The notes: generated from the letters alone by a model not told the origin. Shown: positions 37,061 to 45,988, numbered from the stretch's first letter. The stretch: DNA of 64,000 bases from PFL42 sp963789825 (GCA_963789825.1 CAWBME010000006.1:806001-870000); one strand, 5' to 3'. Translations and numbers: made by a program.

Positions 37061-38473
37061 ATGATGGAGCCCCGCTTGAGTCCCGCTGTGCTGCGCGGCC
37101 TGCTGTTGCTCTTGGCAGCAGCGATCCTGGCCGGGCTTTCTCCCAATGCCGCTCCCTTGCAGTTGAGAGAGCAGCTTTCTCAGGCGAGCACTTCCCTGGC
37201 GCAGGGCGATGCGCCGGGGGCCCTGAGTGCGCTGGACTCGGTCCTGCGCCTTGAACCTTCGCTGACGATGCTGCACCGGCCAGCGGCGAACGCCGCTCTC
37301 GCGGCGCACCAACCGGCGGCTGCGGTGTTCCACATCGAACAGGCCCTGACGGCCGATCCGGGCGCCGGGGATCTGGAGTGCCTGAGGCTGGAGGCGCTGG
37401 CAGGGGCCGGTGGACTCGCCGCGGTCAAGCCTATCCCCGCGACCTGCCAGGACTCGAGCCGCTTGCACCTGCTCCGCGCGCAGGCGCTGATCGCCGACGG
37501 AGAGAACGCGCGGGCGCTGGCTGAGCTCGAGGCCTCGGCGAGCCTCGCCACCGCCGATGCGGAGGGGCTGCAGCTCAGGGCGGTTCTCAGCGCTGCGCTG
37601 CAACCTGGGACCGCCCTGGCGGCAGTCCTCGAAGCGCGTGCCGCCGGGGCCGACGATCCTATGCTGACCGACCTGGAAGCGATGCAGCGCACGTCTTCCG
37701 GAGCGAGCAGCTTCGAGTTGGCCATGCGGTCGGGTCAGGTCTTCTTGCAGCATGGGCGCTTCCAGCTGGCTACGCTTGCCTTCCAGCGCGCTGCCGAACT
37801 CCAGCCGAGCGACCTCGGGGCACAAGCCTACCTGGCGTTTTCCCTTTCCCCTGTGGATCCGCAGGCGGTGGATCGATTGCGTACGCTCCGGCTCCAATCA
37901 CCCGATGTAGTGCTGGCTTACCTTCTGGAGGCGATGGCCTTGCGCCAAGGCGGTGCTCCTTTCTCCGCCATTCCCGTACTGGAGGCCGCACTCGAGCTTG
38001 AACCCGGGAGTCCTGCCCTACTGGCCGAGATGGGTGCGACGCAGCTCTCCGCCGGGGACTTGCCGCAGGCGGCGCGCGGGTATCGCCTGGCAGCGGAGGC
38101 CGCCAGAACCGATCCGGCGTACTGGCGGCTGCTGGCGCAGTTTTCGCTCGATCACGGCGTGGACGCCGCCGGGTTGGCCCTCCCTGCCGCCCGAAACGCC
38201 CTCGTGCTGGACCCGGCGGCCGCCGAAGGATGGGCGCTGCTCGGGCAGGCCCATCTTCTGGAAGGCGAGGTGCTGCTGGCGGACCGGTTGCTGCGCACTT
38301 CGATCCGGCTCGACCCGGGTTCGCCTGCCTCCCACTACCACCTGGGACTGGCGCGGCTATCGCTGGAGGACCCCGCCGGGGCACGCGCCGCCTTCGAGTC
38401 TGTGCTGCGGATCGATCCCGAGGGACCGTACGCCGAACTTGCTCGACGCTCGCTGGAGACATTGGCCGGCTGA
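37061..38473 (+). CDS. Membrane-anchored or secreted TPR protein
   Basis: A 470-residue protein with an N-terminal hydrophobic segment (residues about 11-27, LRGLLLLLAAAILAGL) that could be a signal peptide or anchor. The rest consists of TPR-like helical pairs: GDAPGALSALDSVLRLEPS, HGRFQLATLAFQRAAELQPS, and later AIPVLEAALELEPGSPALL, AEGWALLGQAHLLEG and SPASHYHLGLARLSLEDPA. It probably lies outside the membrane as an interaction scaffold. A TATAAT at 37041-37046 with GGAAGG next to the ATG suggests a very short leader. The partner is unknown; a lipoprotein gene follows. Confidence 0.8.
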   Translation: MMEPRLSPAVLRGLLLLLAAAILAGLSPNAAPLQLREQLSQASTSLAQGDAPGALSALDSVLRLEPSLTMLHRPAANAALAAHQPAAAVFHIEQALTADPGAGDLECLRLEALAGAGGLAAVKPIPATCQDSSRLHLLRAQALIADGENARALAELEASASLATADAEGLQLRAVLSAALQPGTALAAVLEARAAGADDPMLTDLEAMQRTSSGASSFELAMRSGQVFLQHGRFQLATLAFQRAAELQPSDLGAQAYLAFSLSPVDPQAVDRLRTLRLQSPDVVLAYLLEAMALRQGGAPFSAIPVLEAALELEPGSPALLAEMGATQLSAGDLPQAARGYRLAAEAARTDPAYWRLLAQFSLDHGVDAAGLALPAARNALVLDPAAAEGWALLGQAHLLEGEVLLADRLLRTSIRLDPGSPASHYHLGLARLSLEDPAGARAAFESVLRIDPEGPYAELARRSLETLAG

Positions 38474-38572
38474 GATCGCGCACTCCAATTCGGGCAGGGC
38501 GATCTTGCGGGCCGCCTCACATCAGCCACCGACCACCTCGCCGAAGGTCATGCTAGAATGCGGCCTGCGCCC

Positions 38573-39259
38573 ATGCATTCGTCCATCAAGTCTCGCCCCA
38601 AGTCCTATGCTCCGCTCGCGGTCTGTGTTTCCACCGGCCTGGCTGCATTGCTCGCCGGCTGTTCTGGACTCCTGTCGGCGGCTCAGCCCGGCACCCTCCT
38701 GTTCCAGGACGACTTCTCCCGCACCTCGAGTGGCTGGGATCGCTACCGCGACGCAAGCGTCGAATCCGATTACGCCGGCGACTCCTACCAGATCGCGGTC
38801 TTTGAGCCCGATCGCATCGCCTGGGCCAGGCCGGGGCTGCGCTTCGAGAACGTGGTCATGGAAGTGGACACAACGGTCATGGATGGCCCGGACAACAACG
38901 CCCTGGGATTGATTTGCCGGTATCACGATCCAGACAACTTCTACTTCTTCCTGGTATCCGCCGACGGTTTCGCCGGCATCGGTCGGCGCATCGGCGGCGA
39001 AGAGCGGATGTTCAACGACGCGGCGATGCTACCTTCCAACTCGATCCTCCTCGGCCGATCGACCAACCACCTGCGCGCAGAATGCAGCGGGACGCGGCTC
39101 ACGCTCAGCATCAATGGCGTCCCGGTGCGGCAGGCCAGCGACGTCGCATTCACCGAAGGAGATGTGGGCTTGATCGCCGGCACGTATGAGCTTCCCGGCA
39201 CGCGCGTTGCGTTCGACAACTTCGCCGTGCGCCAGGCCGAGCTACCACCCGCACCATGA
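38573..39259 (+). CDS. Lipoprotein with a LamG/DUF1080-like beta-sandwich
   Basis: A 228-residue exported lipoprotein. The signal peptide ends in the lipobox LLAGC with the acylated Cys near residue 30. The mature part FQDDFSRTSSGWDRY, NNALGLICRYHDPDNFYFF and GLIAGTYELPGTRVAFDNF matches the concanavalin-like fold seen in DUF1080 and LamG domains, which usually bind carbohydrate. The ATG at 38573 is used because an earlier ATG lies inside the TAGAAT -10 (38554-38559). Its stop overlaps the ATG of the mtaB stub. Confidence 0.82.
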   Translation: MHSSIKSRPKSYAPLAVCVSTGLAALLAGCSGLLSAAQPGTLLFQDDFSRTSSGWDRYRDASVESDYAGDSYQIAVFEPDRIAWARPGLRFENVVMEVDTTVMDGPDNNALGLICRYHDPDNFYFFLVSADGFAGIGRRIGGEERMFNDAAMLPSNSILLGRSTNHLRAECSGTRLTLSINGVPVRQASDVAFTEGDVGLIAGTYELPGTRVAFDNFAVRQAELPPAP

Positions 39260-39309
39260 GGGTCTTCCTGGACAGCGTCGGCTGCCGGCTGAACCAGAGC
39301 GAACGCTAG
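39256..39309 (+). pseudogene. mtaB: N-terminal stub of a tRNA methylthiotransferase (MtaB-like)
   Basis: The 17 codons read MRVFLDSVGCRLNQSER and then stop. This is the characteristic N-terminus of MtaB/YqeV (threonylcarbamoyl-A37 methylthiotransferase), including the first cluster cysteine in GCRLNQSE. The ATG overlaps the lipoprotein stop, as an intact operon gene would. No further MtaB sequence is seen before the YqeY gene. In Bacillus the gene just ahead of yqeY is also yqeV/mtaB (with rpsU between). This is therefore a large deletion, real or produced by assembly. The following bases to 39490 show no recognisable gene. Confidence 0.7.
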
Positions 39310-39492
39310 CTCCTGGCCCCGATCTGCCTTTGTGCCTCTCCGCGAGGCGATGAGGTGCGGGCGGATGGGGGAGCAGAAGCCTAGCCGCGATCATCACCGA
39401 GCGCTTGCCTGCCCCTGCGCAAGGGACAGAAGGGAGCGGTCTCGCCTGCCTGGAGTCCATCCACCCACCTTCCCCGGCACCGCGGTCCTCGG

Positions 39493-39498
39493 TATAAT
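39493..39498 (+). promoter_or_regulatory. -10 element of the YqeY gene, implying a leaderless transcript
   Basis: TATAAT ends 6 bases before the ATG at 39505 with no ribosome site between. Confidence 0.65.
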
Positions 39499-39504
39499 GG
39501 GCGC

Positions 39505-39954
39505 ATGCCCTCACGGACTCAACTGGAAGCCGATCTCAAGGACTCCATGCGCAGCGGCGACGACGTGCGCAAGCGGACGCTGCGCATGGTCCTCTCAGCG
39601 GTCAAGCTGGCCGAAGTCGAGAAGCGGGGTGAGCTCGATGAGGCAGCGATGATCGGCGTCCTGCAGAAAGAGGTCAAGGCGCGCAACGAGACGATTCAAG
39701 ATTCCGAACGCGCCGCCCGCCCGGATCTGGTCGAGGCCTCCCAGGCCGAGCTGGCCGTGCTACGGTCCTACCTACCCACGCCGCTCAGCGAGGAGGAATT
39801 GACCCTCCTGGCACGCCAGGCGATTGAGGAAACGGACGCCTCCACTCCGGCGGAGCAGGGCAAGGTCATGAAAGTACTGATGCCGCGCGTGCAGGGCAGG
39901 GCTGACGGGAAAGCCGTCAGCGAACTTGTACGGAAGCTTCTGACCTCCCCCTAG
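39505..39954 (+). CDS. GatB/YqeY domain protein
   Basis: A 149-residue protein of the YqeY family, related to the tail domain of the GatB amidotransferase subunit. Typical motifs are LEADLKDSMRSGDDVRKRTLRMVLSAVK (core MRSGDDVRKRTLRM), the segment AELAVLRSYLPTPLSEEEL and GKVMKVLMPRVQGRADGK. A role linked to tRNA-dependent amidation has been suggested for the family, but it is not established. It is followed 8 bases later by the pgpH-like gene, and the cluster order matches yqeY-yqfF-ybeY-dgkA of Firmicutes. Confidence 0.95.
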   Translation: MPSRTQLEADLKDSMRSGDDVRKRTLRMVLSAVKLAEVEKRGELDEAAMIGVLQKEVKARNETIQDSERAARPDLVEASQAELAVLRSYLPTPLSEEELTLLARQAIEETDASTPAEQGKVMKVLMPRVQGRADGKAVSELVRKLLTSP

Positions 39955-39961
39955 CAGGCCC

Positions 39962-42112
39962 ATGGACTCTTCCCCTCAACCCAGACGTCCCATGCGCGAG
40001 CGGATGCGGTCAGCGTGGGGTGCGGCGCGGCTGGGCCTGATCTTCTTGCTGGGACTGGTCGGGGCCACCGCTGCGCTCTCACTCCCGATCAACCAGCGCT
40101 CGACCGGCGTGGCGGTGGAAGTGGGCCAGGTCGTCCTGCAAGATGTCCAGGCGCCGTTTGCACTGGCTTATGCCAGTGAGCTCCGCACCGAAGAAGCGCG
40201 GCAGATGGCTGCCCAAGCGGTGGAGCCGGTGTTCGATCCGCCCGATGGCCAGGTTGCCCGCGCGCAGATCCAGCGCCTGCGCAGCACCTTGGACTACATC
40301 GACGCGGTGCGGGGGGACGAGTTCGCAGCCCCGGAGGAGAAGCTCGCCGACCTGGCTGCCCTGTCCGACATCCGGCTTGCGCCCGAGGAGGCGCAGCAGA
40401 TTCTTCAGCTGGCAGATGCGCGCTGGCAGGCGGTCCGGCTGGAAGCGCTGGCCGTGCTCGAGCAGGTGATGCGAGCCGAGATTCGCGAAGGCTCGCTCAA
40501 TGCCGCCAGACGTGCCGTCCCGGCGCTGGTCAGTATCAGCCTGCCCGAGACGCAGGCCGAGCTGGTCACCAACTTGGCGTCGGCCTTTGTGGCGCCCAAC
40601 GCACTCTTCAATGAGCAGTTGACCCTTGAGGCTCAGGATGCCGCCCGCCAGCAGGTCGAACCCGTCACGCTGGGTTTTGCTGCGGGTGAGACAGTTGTCG
40701 CCCGCGGTCAGGTTGTCCGACCGATCGATGTGGAAGTCCTGCAGGCCTTCGGATTGATCCAGCCGCCCGACCGCTGGCAGGAGATCGCGTTGCGCGGGCT
40801 GCTGGTCACCCTGCTCGGCTGCACCATCGGCTTGTATCTCTACCGCTCCCACCGCCGGCAGGTTACCTCAGCCCGGCTGGCCGTCGTCGTAAGCCTGGCG
40901 TTTGTGCTGACGGCATTGACCCTGCAGGCGATGGTCCCGGAGCACACCGTGCTGCCCTACATCTTTCCGGCAGCCGCCGTGCCTATCGTTTTGACCGTGC
41001 TGCTCTCACCCGGGATGGGCGTGCTCTCCTCGCTGGCGATCGGCGCGGTCGCGGGGTATCTCGCGCCGCGCGGCCTGGAGCTCGGTCTGTACATGGCGCT
41101 ATCCGGATGCATCGCCTCGCTGGTCATCGGCCGCGCCGAGCGCATCAGCGCCTTTCTGTGGGCAGGCCTGGCGGGTTCGCTGGGGGCAATCGCGGTGATC
41201 GTTCTCTTCCGTTTCGCCGACCCGATGACCGATCTGGTGGGCAAGTCGACGCTGATCATCGCCGGGGTGTTGACGGGCCTGCTCTCCGCCAGCCTGGCCT
41301 TCGGGTTTGTTCTGCTTGCCGGCAGTCTGCTGGGCGGGACCTCGAACCTGCAATTGATCGAGCTTTCCCGACCGGATCACCCGCTGCTGCAGTTCATCCT
41401 GCGCAATGCGCCGGGGACCTATCAGCACAGCTTGCAGGTCGCCAATCTCGCCGAGCAAGCTGCGCGCGCCGTGGGCGCCAACGCCCTCCTGGTGCGCGTC
41501 GGGGCGCTCTACCACGATGCCGGCAAATCCCTGCGCCCGCAGTTCTACATCGAGAACCAGGTGCCCGGCCAGAACATCCACGAGCAGCTGGATCCGACCA
41601 CCAGCGCCAGCTTGATCGTGTCGCATGTTGCCGACGGCCTGGAGCTGGCGCACAAGCACCACCTGCCGAGCCGGATCGCGGCCTTCATCCCCGAGCATCA
41701 CGGAACGCTCGAAGCCACCTACCAGCTTCAGAGCGCCCTCGAGGCGGCCGGCGGGGATGCCGAGCGGATCAACCGGCGGGATTTCGTGTACCCCGGCCCA
41801 CGCCCGCGCACGCGCGAATCGGCGATCCTGATGCTGGCCGACGGGGTCGAGGCCAAGGCGCGCGCCGACGCCCCGGAGAACGAAGAGGGGATCGAAGAGC
41901 TGGTGCGGTGGGTCGTCGAGGACCGGCTGTCCAAGGGGCAGCTCGACCGAACTGAGCTGACGCTGCGTGATCTCGACAACATCCGGCGATCGTTCGTGAG
42001 TAGCCTGCGCAGCATGTACCACCCGCGCATCCGCTACCCCGATGCGAACAGTAACGGCAACGGCAATGGCGGCGCAGTGGCAGGCCTGGAAGCTGGCAGC
42101 TCGGATCCATGA
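39962..42112 (+). CDS. PgpH-like HDIG membrane phosphodiesterase (7TMR-HDED/HD)
   Basis: A 716-residue protein with an N-terminal membrane helix, an extracellular 7TMR-HDED domain (residues about 50-255), about seven transmembrane helices (residues 270-460) and a cytoplasmic HD hydrolase domain. The HD residues are seen in APGTYQHSLQVANLAEQAA, VGALYHDAGK, SHVADGLELA and PEHHGT. Family members such as PgpH/YqfF hydrolyse cyclic di-AMP, so c-di-AMP turnover at the membrane is the likely role. The C-terminus ends in an Asn/Gly-rich tail. The stop overlaps the ybeY ATG (ATGA). Confidence 0.93.
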   Translation: MDSSPQPRRPMRERMRSAWGAARLGLIFLLGLVGATAALSLPINQRSTGVAVEVGQVVLQDVQAPFALAYASELRTEEARQMAAQAVEPVFDPPDGQVARAQIQRLRSTLDYIDAVRGDEFAAPEEKLADLAALSDIRLAPEEAQQILQLADARWQAVRLEALAVLEQVMRAEIREGSLNAARRAVPALVSISLPETQAELVTNLASAFVAPNALFNEQLTLEAQDAARQQVEPVTLGFAAGETVVARGQVVRPIDVEVLQAFGLIQPPDRWQEIALRGLLVTLLGCTIGLYLYRSHRRQVTSARLAVVVSLAFVLTALTLQAMVPEHTVLPYIFPAAAVPIVLTVLLSPGMGVLSSLAIGAVAGYLAPRGLELGLYMALSGCIASLVIGRAERISAFLWAGLAGSLGAIAVIVLFRFADPMTDLVGKSTLIIAGVLTGLLSASLAFGFVLLAGSLLGGTSNLQLIELSRPDHPLLQFILRNAPGTYQHSLQVANLAEQAARAVGANALLVRVGALYHDAGKSLRPQFYIENQVPGQNIHEQLDPTTSASLIVSHVADGLELAHKHHLPSRIAAFIPEHHGTLEATYQLQSALEAAGGDAERINRRDFVYPGPRPRTRESAILMLADGVEAKARADAPENEEGIEELVRWVVEDRLSKGQLDRTELTLRDLDNIRRSFVSSLRSMYHPRIRYPDANSNGNGNGGAVAGLEAGSSDP

Positions 42113-42570
42113 AGCACTCGGTGGCAGTCTATGCCGAGCCGGGCCTGGGCGCCTACCGCCGCGGATTGGCGCGCGCCGCACGGGCTGCCCTGCAGCACCA
42201 ACGGGCGGGAGCCGGGAGCCTGACTGTGCTGCTCACTGGGATCGCTCACATGCAGCAGCTGAACCGCACCTTCCTTGGCGCCGACCGGCCCACGGATGTC
42301 CTCGCCTTCCCGGCCGGCGAAGGCGCGGCAGATGCGACCGGCCGCTACTTCGGGGATCTCGCGCTGTGCGTTCCGGTCGCCTTGAAACAAGCCGCCCGGT
42401 ATCGCCGCGATCCGGCGGAGGAACTCCGGCTGCTGGTCGTCCACGGGGTCTTGCACCTGCTCGGCCTCGACCACGATACGCCCACTCGCCGGCGTCAGAT
42501 GTGGTCGGTTCAGACAGAGATCTCGCGTGATCTGAAGAAGGCGAAGCTCGCCCGCCATGCTGCGTCCTGA
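42109..42570 (+). CDS. ybeY: rRNA maturation endoribonuclease YbeY
   Basis: A 153-residue metal-dependent RNase involved in 16S rRNA 3'-end maturation and ribosome quality control. The zinc motif HGVLHLLGLDH carries the three histidines. RPTDVLAFP and GDLALCVPVALKQA are also family signatures. It overlaps the upstream phosphodiesterase by 4 bases and the downstream dgkA by 14 bases, so it is the middle gene of a tightly coupled set. Confidence 0.96.
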   Translation: MKHSVAVYAEPGLGAYRRGLARAARAALQHQRAGAGSLTVLLTGIAHMQQLNRTFLGADRPTDVLAFPAGEGAADATGRYFGDLALCVPVALKQAARYRRDPAEELRLLVVHGVLHLLGLDHDTPTRRRQMWSVQTEISRDLKKAKLARHAAS

Positions 42571-42949
42571 CGCTGACCCCCGTCCCCGCTCACGGCTGCG
42601 CTCGTTCCGTTACGCGTTCTCCGGCCTGCGGTACGTGCTCCGCACCCAGGGCAATGCTTGGCTGCATGCCCTCGCCACAGCCTGCGTCTTGGGGCTGGCA
42701 GCCTGGCTCGGCCTTGCCCGAACCGAGTGGGCGCTGCTGGTCCTGGCCATCGGCCTGGTCTGGTCGGCCGAGTTCGTCAACACCGCCTTGGAAGCTGCCG
42801 TCGACCTGGCCAGCCCCGATCTGCACCCGGTGGCGCGGATTGGCAAGGACGTGGGCGCCGCGGCTGTGCTGGTGGCGTCGGCTGCGGCAGCGGTGATCGG
42901 GCTGCTGATCCTCGGACCTCCGCTGCTCGACCGCCTGTTGGGCGCCTGA
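42557..42949 (+). CDS. dgkA: Diacylglycerol/undecaprenol kinase
   Basis: A 130-residue DgkA-family membrane kinase with three hydrophobic helices. The catalytic region is WSAEFVNTALEAAVDLASPDLHPVARIGKDVGAAAVL (cores EFVNTALEAAVD and KDVGAAAVLV). Gram-positive relatives phosphorylate undecaprenol, recycling the cell-wall lipid carrier. The start lies 14 bases inside ybeY with no separate leader. It ends the cluster; a structured non-coding region follows. Confidence 0.94.
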   Translation: MLRPDADPRPRSRLRSFRYAFSGLRYVLRTQGNAWLHALATACVLGLAAWLGLARTEWALLVLAIGLVWSAEFVNTALEAAVDLASPDLHPVARIGKDVGAAAVLVASAAAAVIGLLILGPPLLDRLLGA

Positions 42950-43009
42950 GCAGGCGACGGTGCCCCGCTCGGCATGAGCAGGCTGCTGAAAGACACCGTG
43001 TGATCGTCC

Positions 43010-43215
43010 AACCCTCTCCCCTAGCCCCTCCCCCTGCATGAGCCGACATCCGCGACTCACACGCGTCCCGCAGGGGAAGGGGTCGATATTCCTGGGGGGT
43101 GGGGGGAGCTTGGCTCCCCCCACCCCCCAAGATCTTGTTCCCCCTCTCCGCCACGATTCATGGCGTACCCGTGCGCCGTCCTCGGAGAGGGGGTCAGGGG
43201 GTGAGGTCTACACGT
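43010..43215. repeat. Structured intergenic element with nested inverted repeats
   Basis: Within about 200 bases there is a perfect 16-bp inverted repeat (43094-43109 with 43113-43128, GGGGGGTGGGGGGAGC / GCTCCCCCCACCCCCC, loop TTG). It is flanked by pyrimidine-rich CCCCTCCCCCTG (43025-43036) facing CAGGGGAAGGGG (43071-43082), and CCCTCTCC...GGAGAGGG further right. The run looks like a mobile non-autonomous or dispersed repeat of the REP/MITE kind. It also could stop transcription after dgkA. I see no gene. Confidence 0.7.
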
Positions 43216-43246
43216 TTTTCCGCAAGGTCCTAGACCCTCCGGGTGT

Positions 43247-43275
43247 TTGTGCCACGCGCGCATCTGTGACATAAT
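43247..43275 (+). promoter_or_regulatory. Promoter of the sensor kinase
   Basis: TTGTGC at 43247-43252, a 17-base spacer and CATAAT at 43270-43275, about 45 bases before the kinase ATG. Confidence 0.55.
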
Positions 43276-43319
43276 CCAGGCTGTTCACACCCTATGGCCC
43301 ACCCGGAAGTATCCATTCG

Positions 43320-45887
43320 ATGACCGATCCCACTCATCTGCATCCGGACACCCTCTATCGGGCGGCAACCGCCAGCTTCGACATCTACAATCCTGCTCAG
43401 GCACTGGCCGGCGTGCTGGAAACAGCGTGTTCCCTGCTCGGCACACCGCGCGCGGCGCTGTATGAATTCGAAGAAGCCAGCGCCGGCTTCGGGCCGCGCT
43501 TCGCCCAGGGGGTGAGCCTTTCAAACCTGGGGCGGATCTCGGCCTCGGCGGAACACCCCGTGCTTCGCAGTGCCCTGCGCACCCGACGCTCAGCTGCCTC
43601 CGGTGACGGCGGCACCAGCCTGGGCCTTCCGCTCGCGCCCGGATCGGTTGCTTGCGCTCCCTGTGTTTCCGCCGGGCAATCCATCGGTCTGCTCTTCGTC
43701 GGGACGGATTCCGGCAAGCCGTTCACCCCCGAAGCGCTGTCCACGCTCGATGTGCTGGCAGCCCGCGCGGCGGAAATCCTGGCTTTCGCGCGACAGAGCG
43801 CCGGCCAGAGCTACCTGCTGCACAAGCTGACCTTGCTCTACCAGGCGACCAACGCCATCACCAGCACCCGGGATCGAGATGAGGTCGTTCGTCAGACTGC
43901 CACCCACCTGCTGCGCGCCACCTCGGCCGATTGCTGCGAGATCACGCTGCTCACCGACGGCCGGTCGCGCACGGTGCGCTTTCGGCCGCGGCTGGGGAAG
44001 GGCCTTCAGCACAACGTGCAGACCGAGACGGTCGAAGCGGCACCCGACTATCCGTTGCATCGCCAGGTGCTCGAGCATCTGCGCCCGGCCACTCTCAGCC
44101 AGACCCCGGCGGTTGGCTCCGCGCGTGACCTGAGCATGCTCCAGGCGGAAGGGGTTGAGGCCGCGGCCATTTTCCCCCTCACCACCAGCAATCAGGCGCT
44201 GGGGCTGGTGCGCCTGCTCTACCAGCAGCTGGGGCGACAGATCAACGACCAGGAGATGGAGCTCGCTCAGGCGATCCTGAGCATCGGCGCCGTCGGCCTG
44301 CAGGATGCCATCCACTTTGGCGAGGCGACCTCGCGTGCCGACCAGCTGCTGGTGCTGGCTGAGATCGGCCGTGACCTCACCTCCACCCTTGAGCTGGAAA
44401 CCGCGCTGGAGAATGGCATGCGCAACGCCCAGCGCCTTATCCAGGCCGAGGCTTGCGTGCTCTTTCTGCTGGACGAACCCGGCGAGAAGTTGGTGCTCAA
44501 AGCCAGCGGCGGCGCAGAGCTGCGCATCCGCGACGTCGCCTTCCGGCTGGAGGAGGGCATCGCCGGCTGGGTCACGCGCAATCGGCAACCGCTGATTGTG
44601 AACGACGTCCGCACCAACCCGCTCTACCAGAGCGCGATTGATGGCCAGACCGGTTTGCTCACCAGCTCGATCCTGTGTGTTCCCCTCGAGACACGCGGGG
44701 AAGTGCTGGGCGTCATCGAGGCCATCAATCACCCGATGGGTTCCTTCACCGAGGCGGACCAACAGGTGCTGTCTTCGGTCGCCTCCTGGGCCGCCATCGC
44801 CCTGGACAATGCCAACCTGTTCCAGCGCGTGGCCGAGGAGCGCCGCAGGCTGGAGGCGACCCTGGTCGAGACGGCCGACGCAGTGGTGCTCACTGACCGC
44901 GCCGGGCGCATCATCCTGGTCAACAAGGCCGCCAGCCAGTCCTTCCGCATCAATGCCGAACGCGCCCTCGGACGTCCGGCCTGGGAGGTCTTCGTCGGTC
45001 ACCCCTTGGGCGAGCTGCTGATGCGAGGCGACAGCGATCTGCCGGCAACAATGGAGATCACCACTCCCACCGAGCGCGTGATGTACGCCACTGTCAGCGA
45101 GGTAACCGACGTTGGCCGCGTGGCGGTGATGCAGGACATCACCGCGCTGAAGCAGATCGACCGCATGCGCTCTCAGCTCTTGGGCACGGCCGCCCACGAC
45201 CTGAAGAACCCGCTCAACGCCATCCGGCTCGGAGCGGATCTGCTCAACGACGCCCCACTCAGCGACCAGCAGCGCAAGGCGCTCAGCATGATGCAGCGCG
45301 CCACCGACAGCATGACCAACCTGATCACCGGTTTGCTGGAGACCATCCGGGTGGAGTCCACGGCCAATCTGGCCAGCGAGCCCTGCCAGGTGAACGACTT
45401 GATCCGCCGGGCGATCGAGGATCTGCGGCCGCTGGCGGAGGCGCGCAAGCACAAGGTAATTTACGAACCGCCCGGTGAGTCGCTGCTGATCATCGGCGAC
45501 CCAAGCCGACTCAATTCGGTGATGAGTAACCTGCTCAGCAATGCCATCAAGTACACCGACCCCCAAGGGACCATCCGCATCAGCGTCAGTTGGGACGACG
45601 AACAGGTGACCGTCAACGTCGGCGACAATGGCCCCGGCATCTCAGAAGACGAACTGCCACGCGTGTTCGAGCACCTGTTCCGCGGCCGGGCGACGGTGCG
45701 GGACCCGAACAACCCGGTCGAAGGCACCGGCCTCGGGCTGGCCCTGGCGAAGACGGTTGTTGAGCAGCACGGCGGGCGAATCTGGGTGACCAGCCCTCCA
45801 GGGCAAGGGGCGACCTTCGCCTTTTCGATCCCTCGCGAACCGACGCCAAAGACAGGGTCGCTTCGCAAGGACGCCGCAGTCTCCTGA
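43320..45887 (+). CDS. Soluble multi-GAF/PAS sensor histidine kinase
   Basis: An 855-residue cytoplasmic kinase with no membrane helix. In order: GAF-like domains at about residues 20-165, 175-335 and 345-510, a PAS domain at about 520-620 (LVETADAVVLTDRAGRIILVNKAA, core ADAVVLTDRAGRII), and the HisKA box AAHDLKNPLNAIR with the phospho-accepting His near 632. The HATPase domain follows with N box NSVMSNLLSNAIKYT, G1 VGDNGPGIS and G2 GTGLGLALAKT. The G2/N pattern is that of an active kinase. No response regulator gene is next to it, so it is an orphan and its partner and signal are unknown. Confidence 0.94.
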   Translation: MTDPTHLHPDTLYRAATASFDIYNPAQALAGVLETACSLLGTPRAALYEFEEASAGFGPRFAQGVSLSNLGRISASAEHPVLRSALRTRRSAASGDGGTSLGLPLAPGSVACAPCVSAGQSIGLLFVGTDSGKPFTPEALSTLDVLAARAAEILAFARQSAGQSYLLHKLTLLYQATNAITSTRDRDEVVRQTATHLLRATSADCCEITLLTDGRSRTVRFRPRLGKGLQHNVQTETVEAAPDYPLHRQVLEHLRPATLSQTPAVGSARDLSMLQAEGVEAAAIFPLTTSNQALGLVRLLYQQLGRQINDQEMELAQAILSIGAVGLQDAIHFGEATSRADQLLVLAEIGRDLTSTLELETALENGMRNAQRLIQAEACVLFLLDEPGEKLVLKASGGAELRIRDVAFRLEEGIAGWVTRNRQPLIVNDVRTNPLYQSAIDGQTGLLTSSILCVPLETRGEVLGVIEAINHPMGSFTEADQQVLSSVASWAAIALDNANLFQRVAEERRRLEATLVETADAVVLTDRAGRIILVNKAASQSFRINAERALGRPAWEVFVGHPLGELLMRGDSDLPATMEITTPTERVMYATVSEVTDVGRVAVMQDITALKQIDRMRSQLLGTAAHDLKNPLNAIRLGADLLNDAPLSDQQRKALSMMQRATDSMTNLITGLLETIRVESTANLASEPCQVNDLIRRAIEDLRPLAEARKHKVIYEPPGESLLIIGDPSRLNSVMSNLLSNAIKYTDPQGTIRISVSWDDEQVTVNVGDNGPGISEDELPRVFEHLFRGRATVRDPNNPVEGTGLGLALAKTVVEQHGGRIWVTSPPGQGATFAFSIPREPTPKTGSLRKDAAVS

Positions 45888-45988
45888 CCCGCAGAAGATG
45901 CCGCCGCACGGCGCCGAGCACAACTGCTCTCCGGCGCGCTGCCCACTCCAGCCAACACCGACACAACAGGTCGAGCGTGAGGAAGCCG

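Noticed and set aside
43590..45566. 658-codon minus-strand frame opposite the sensor kinase
   Set aside because: Shadow of a clear kinase gene, with no family-like motif.
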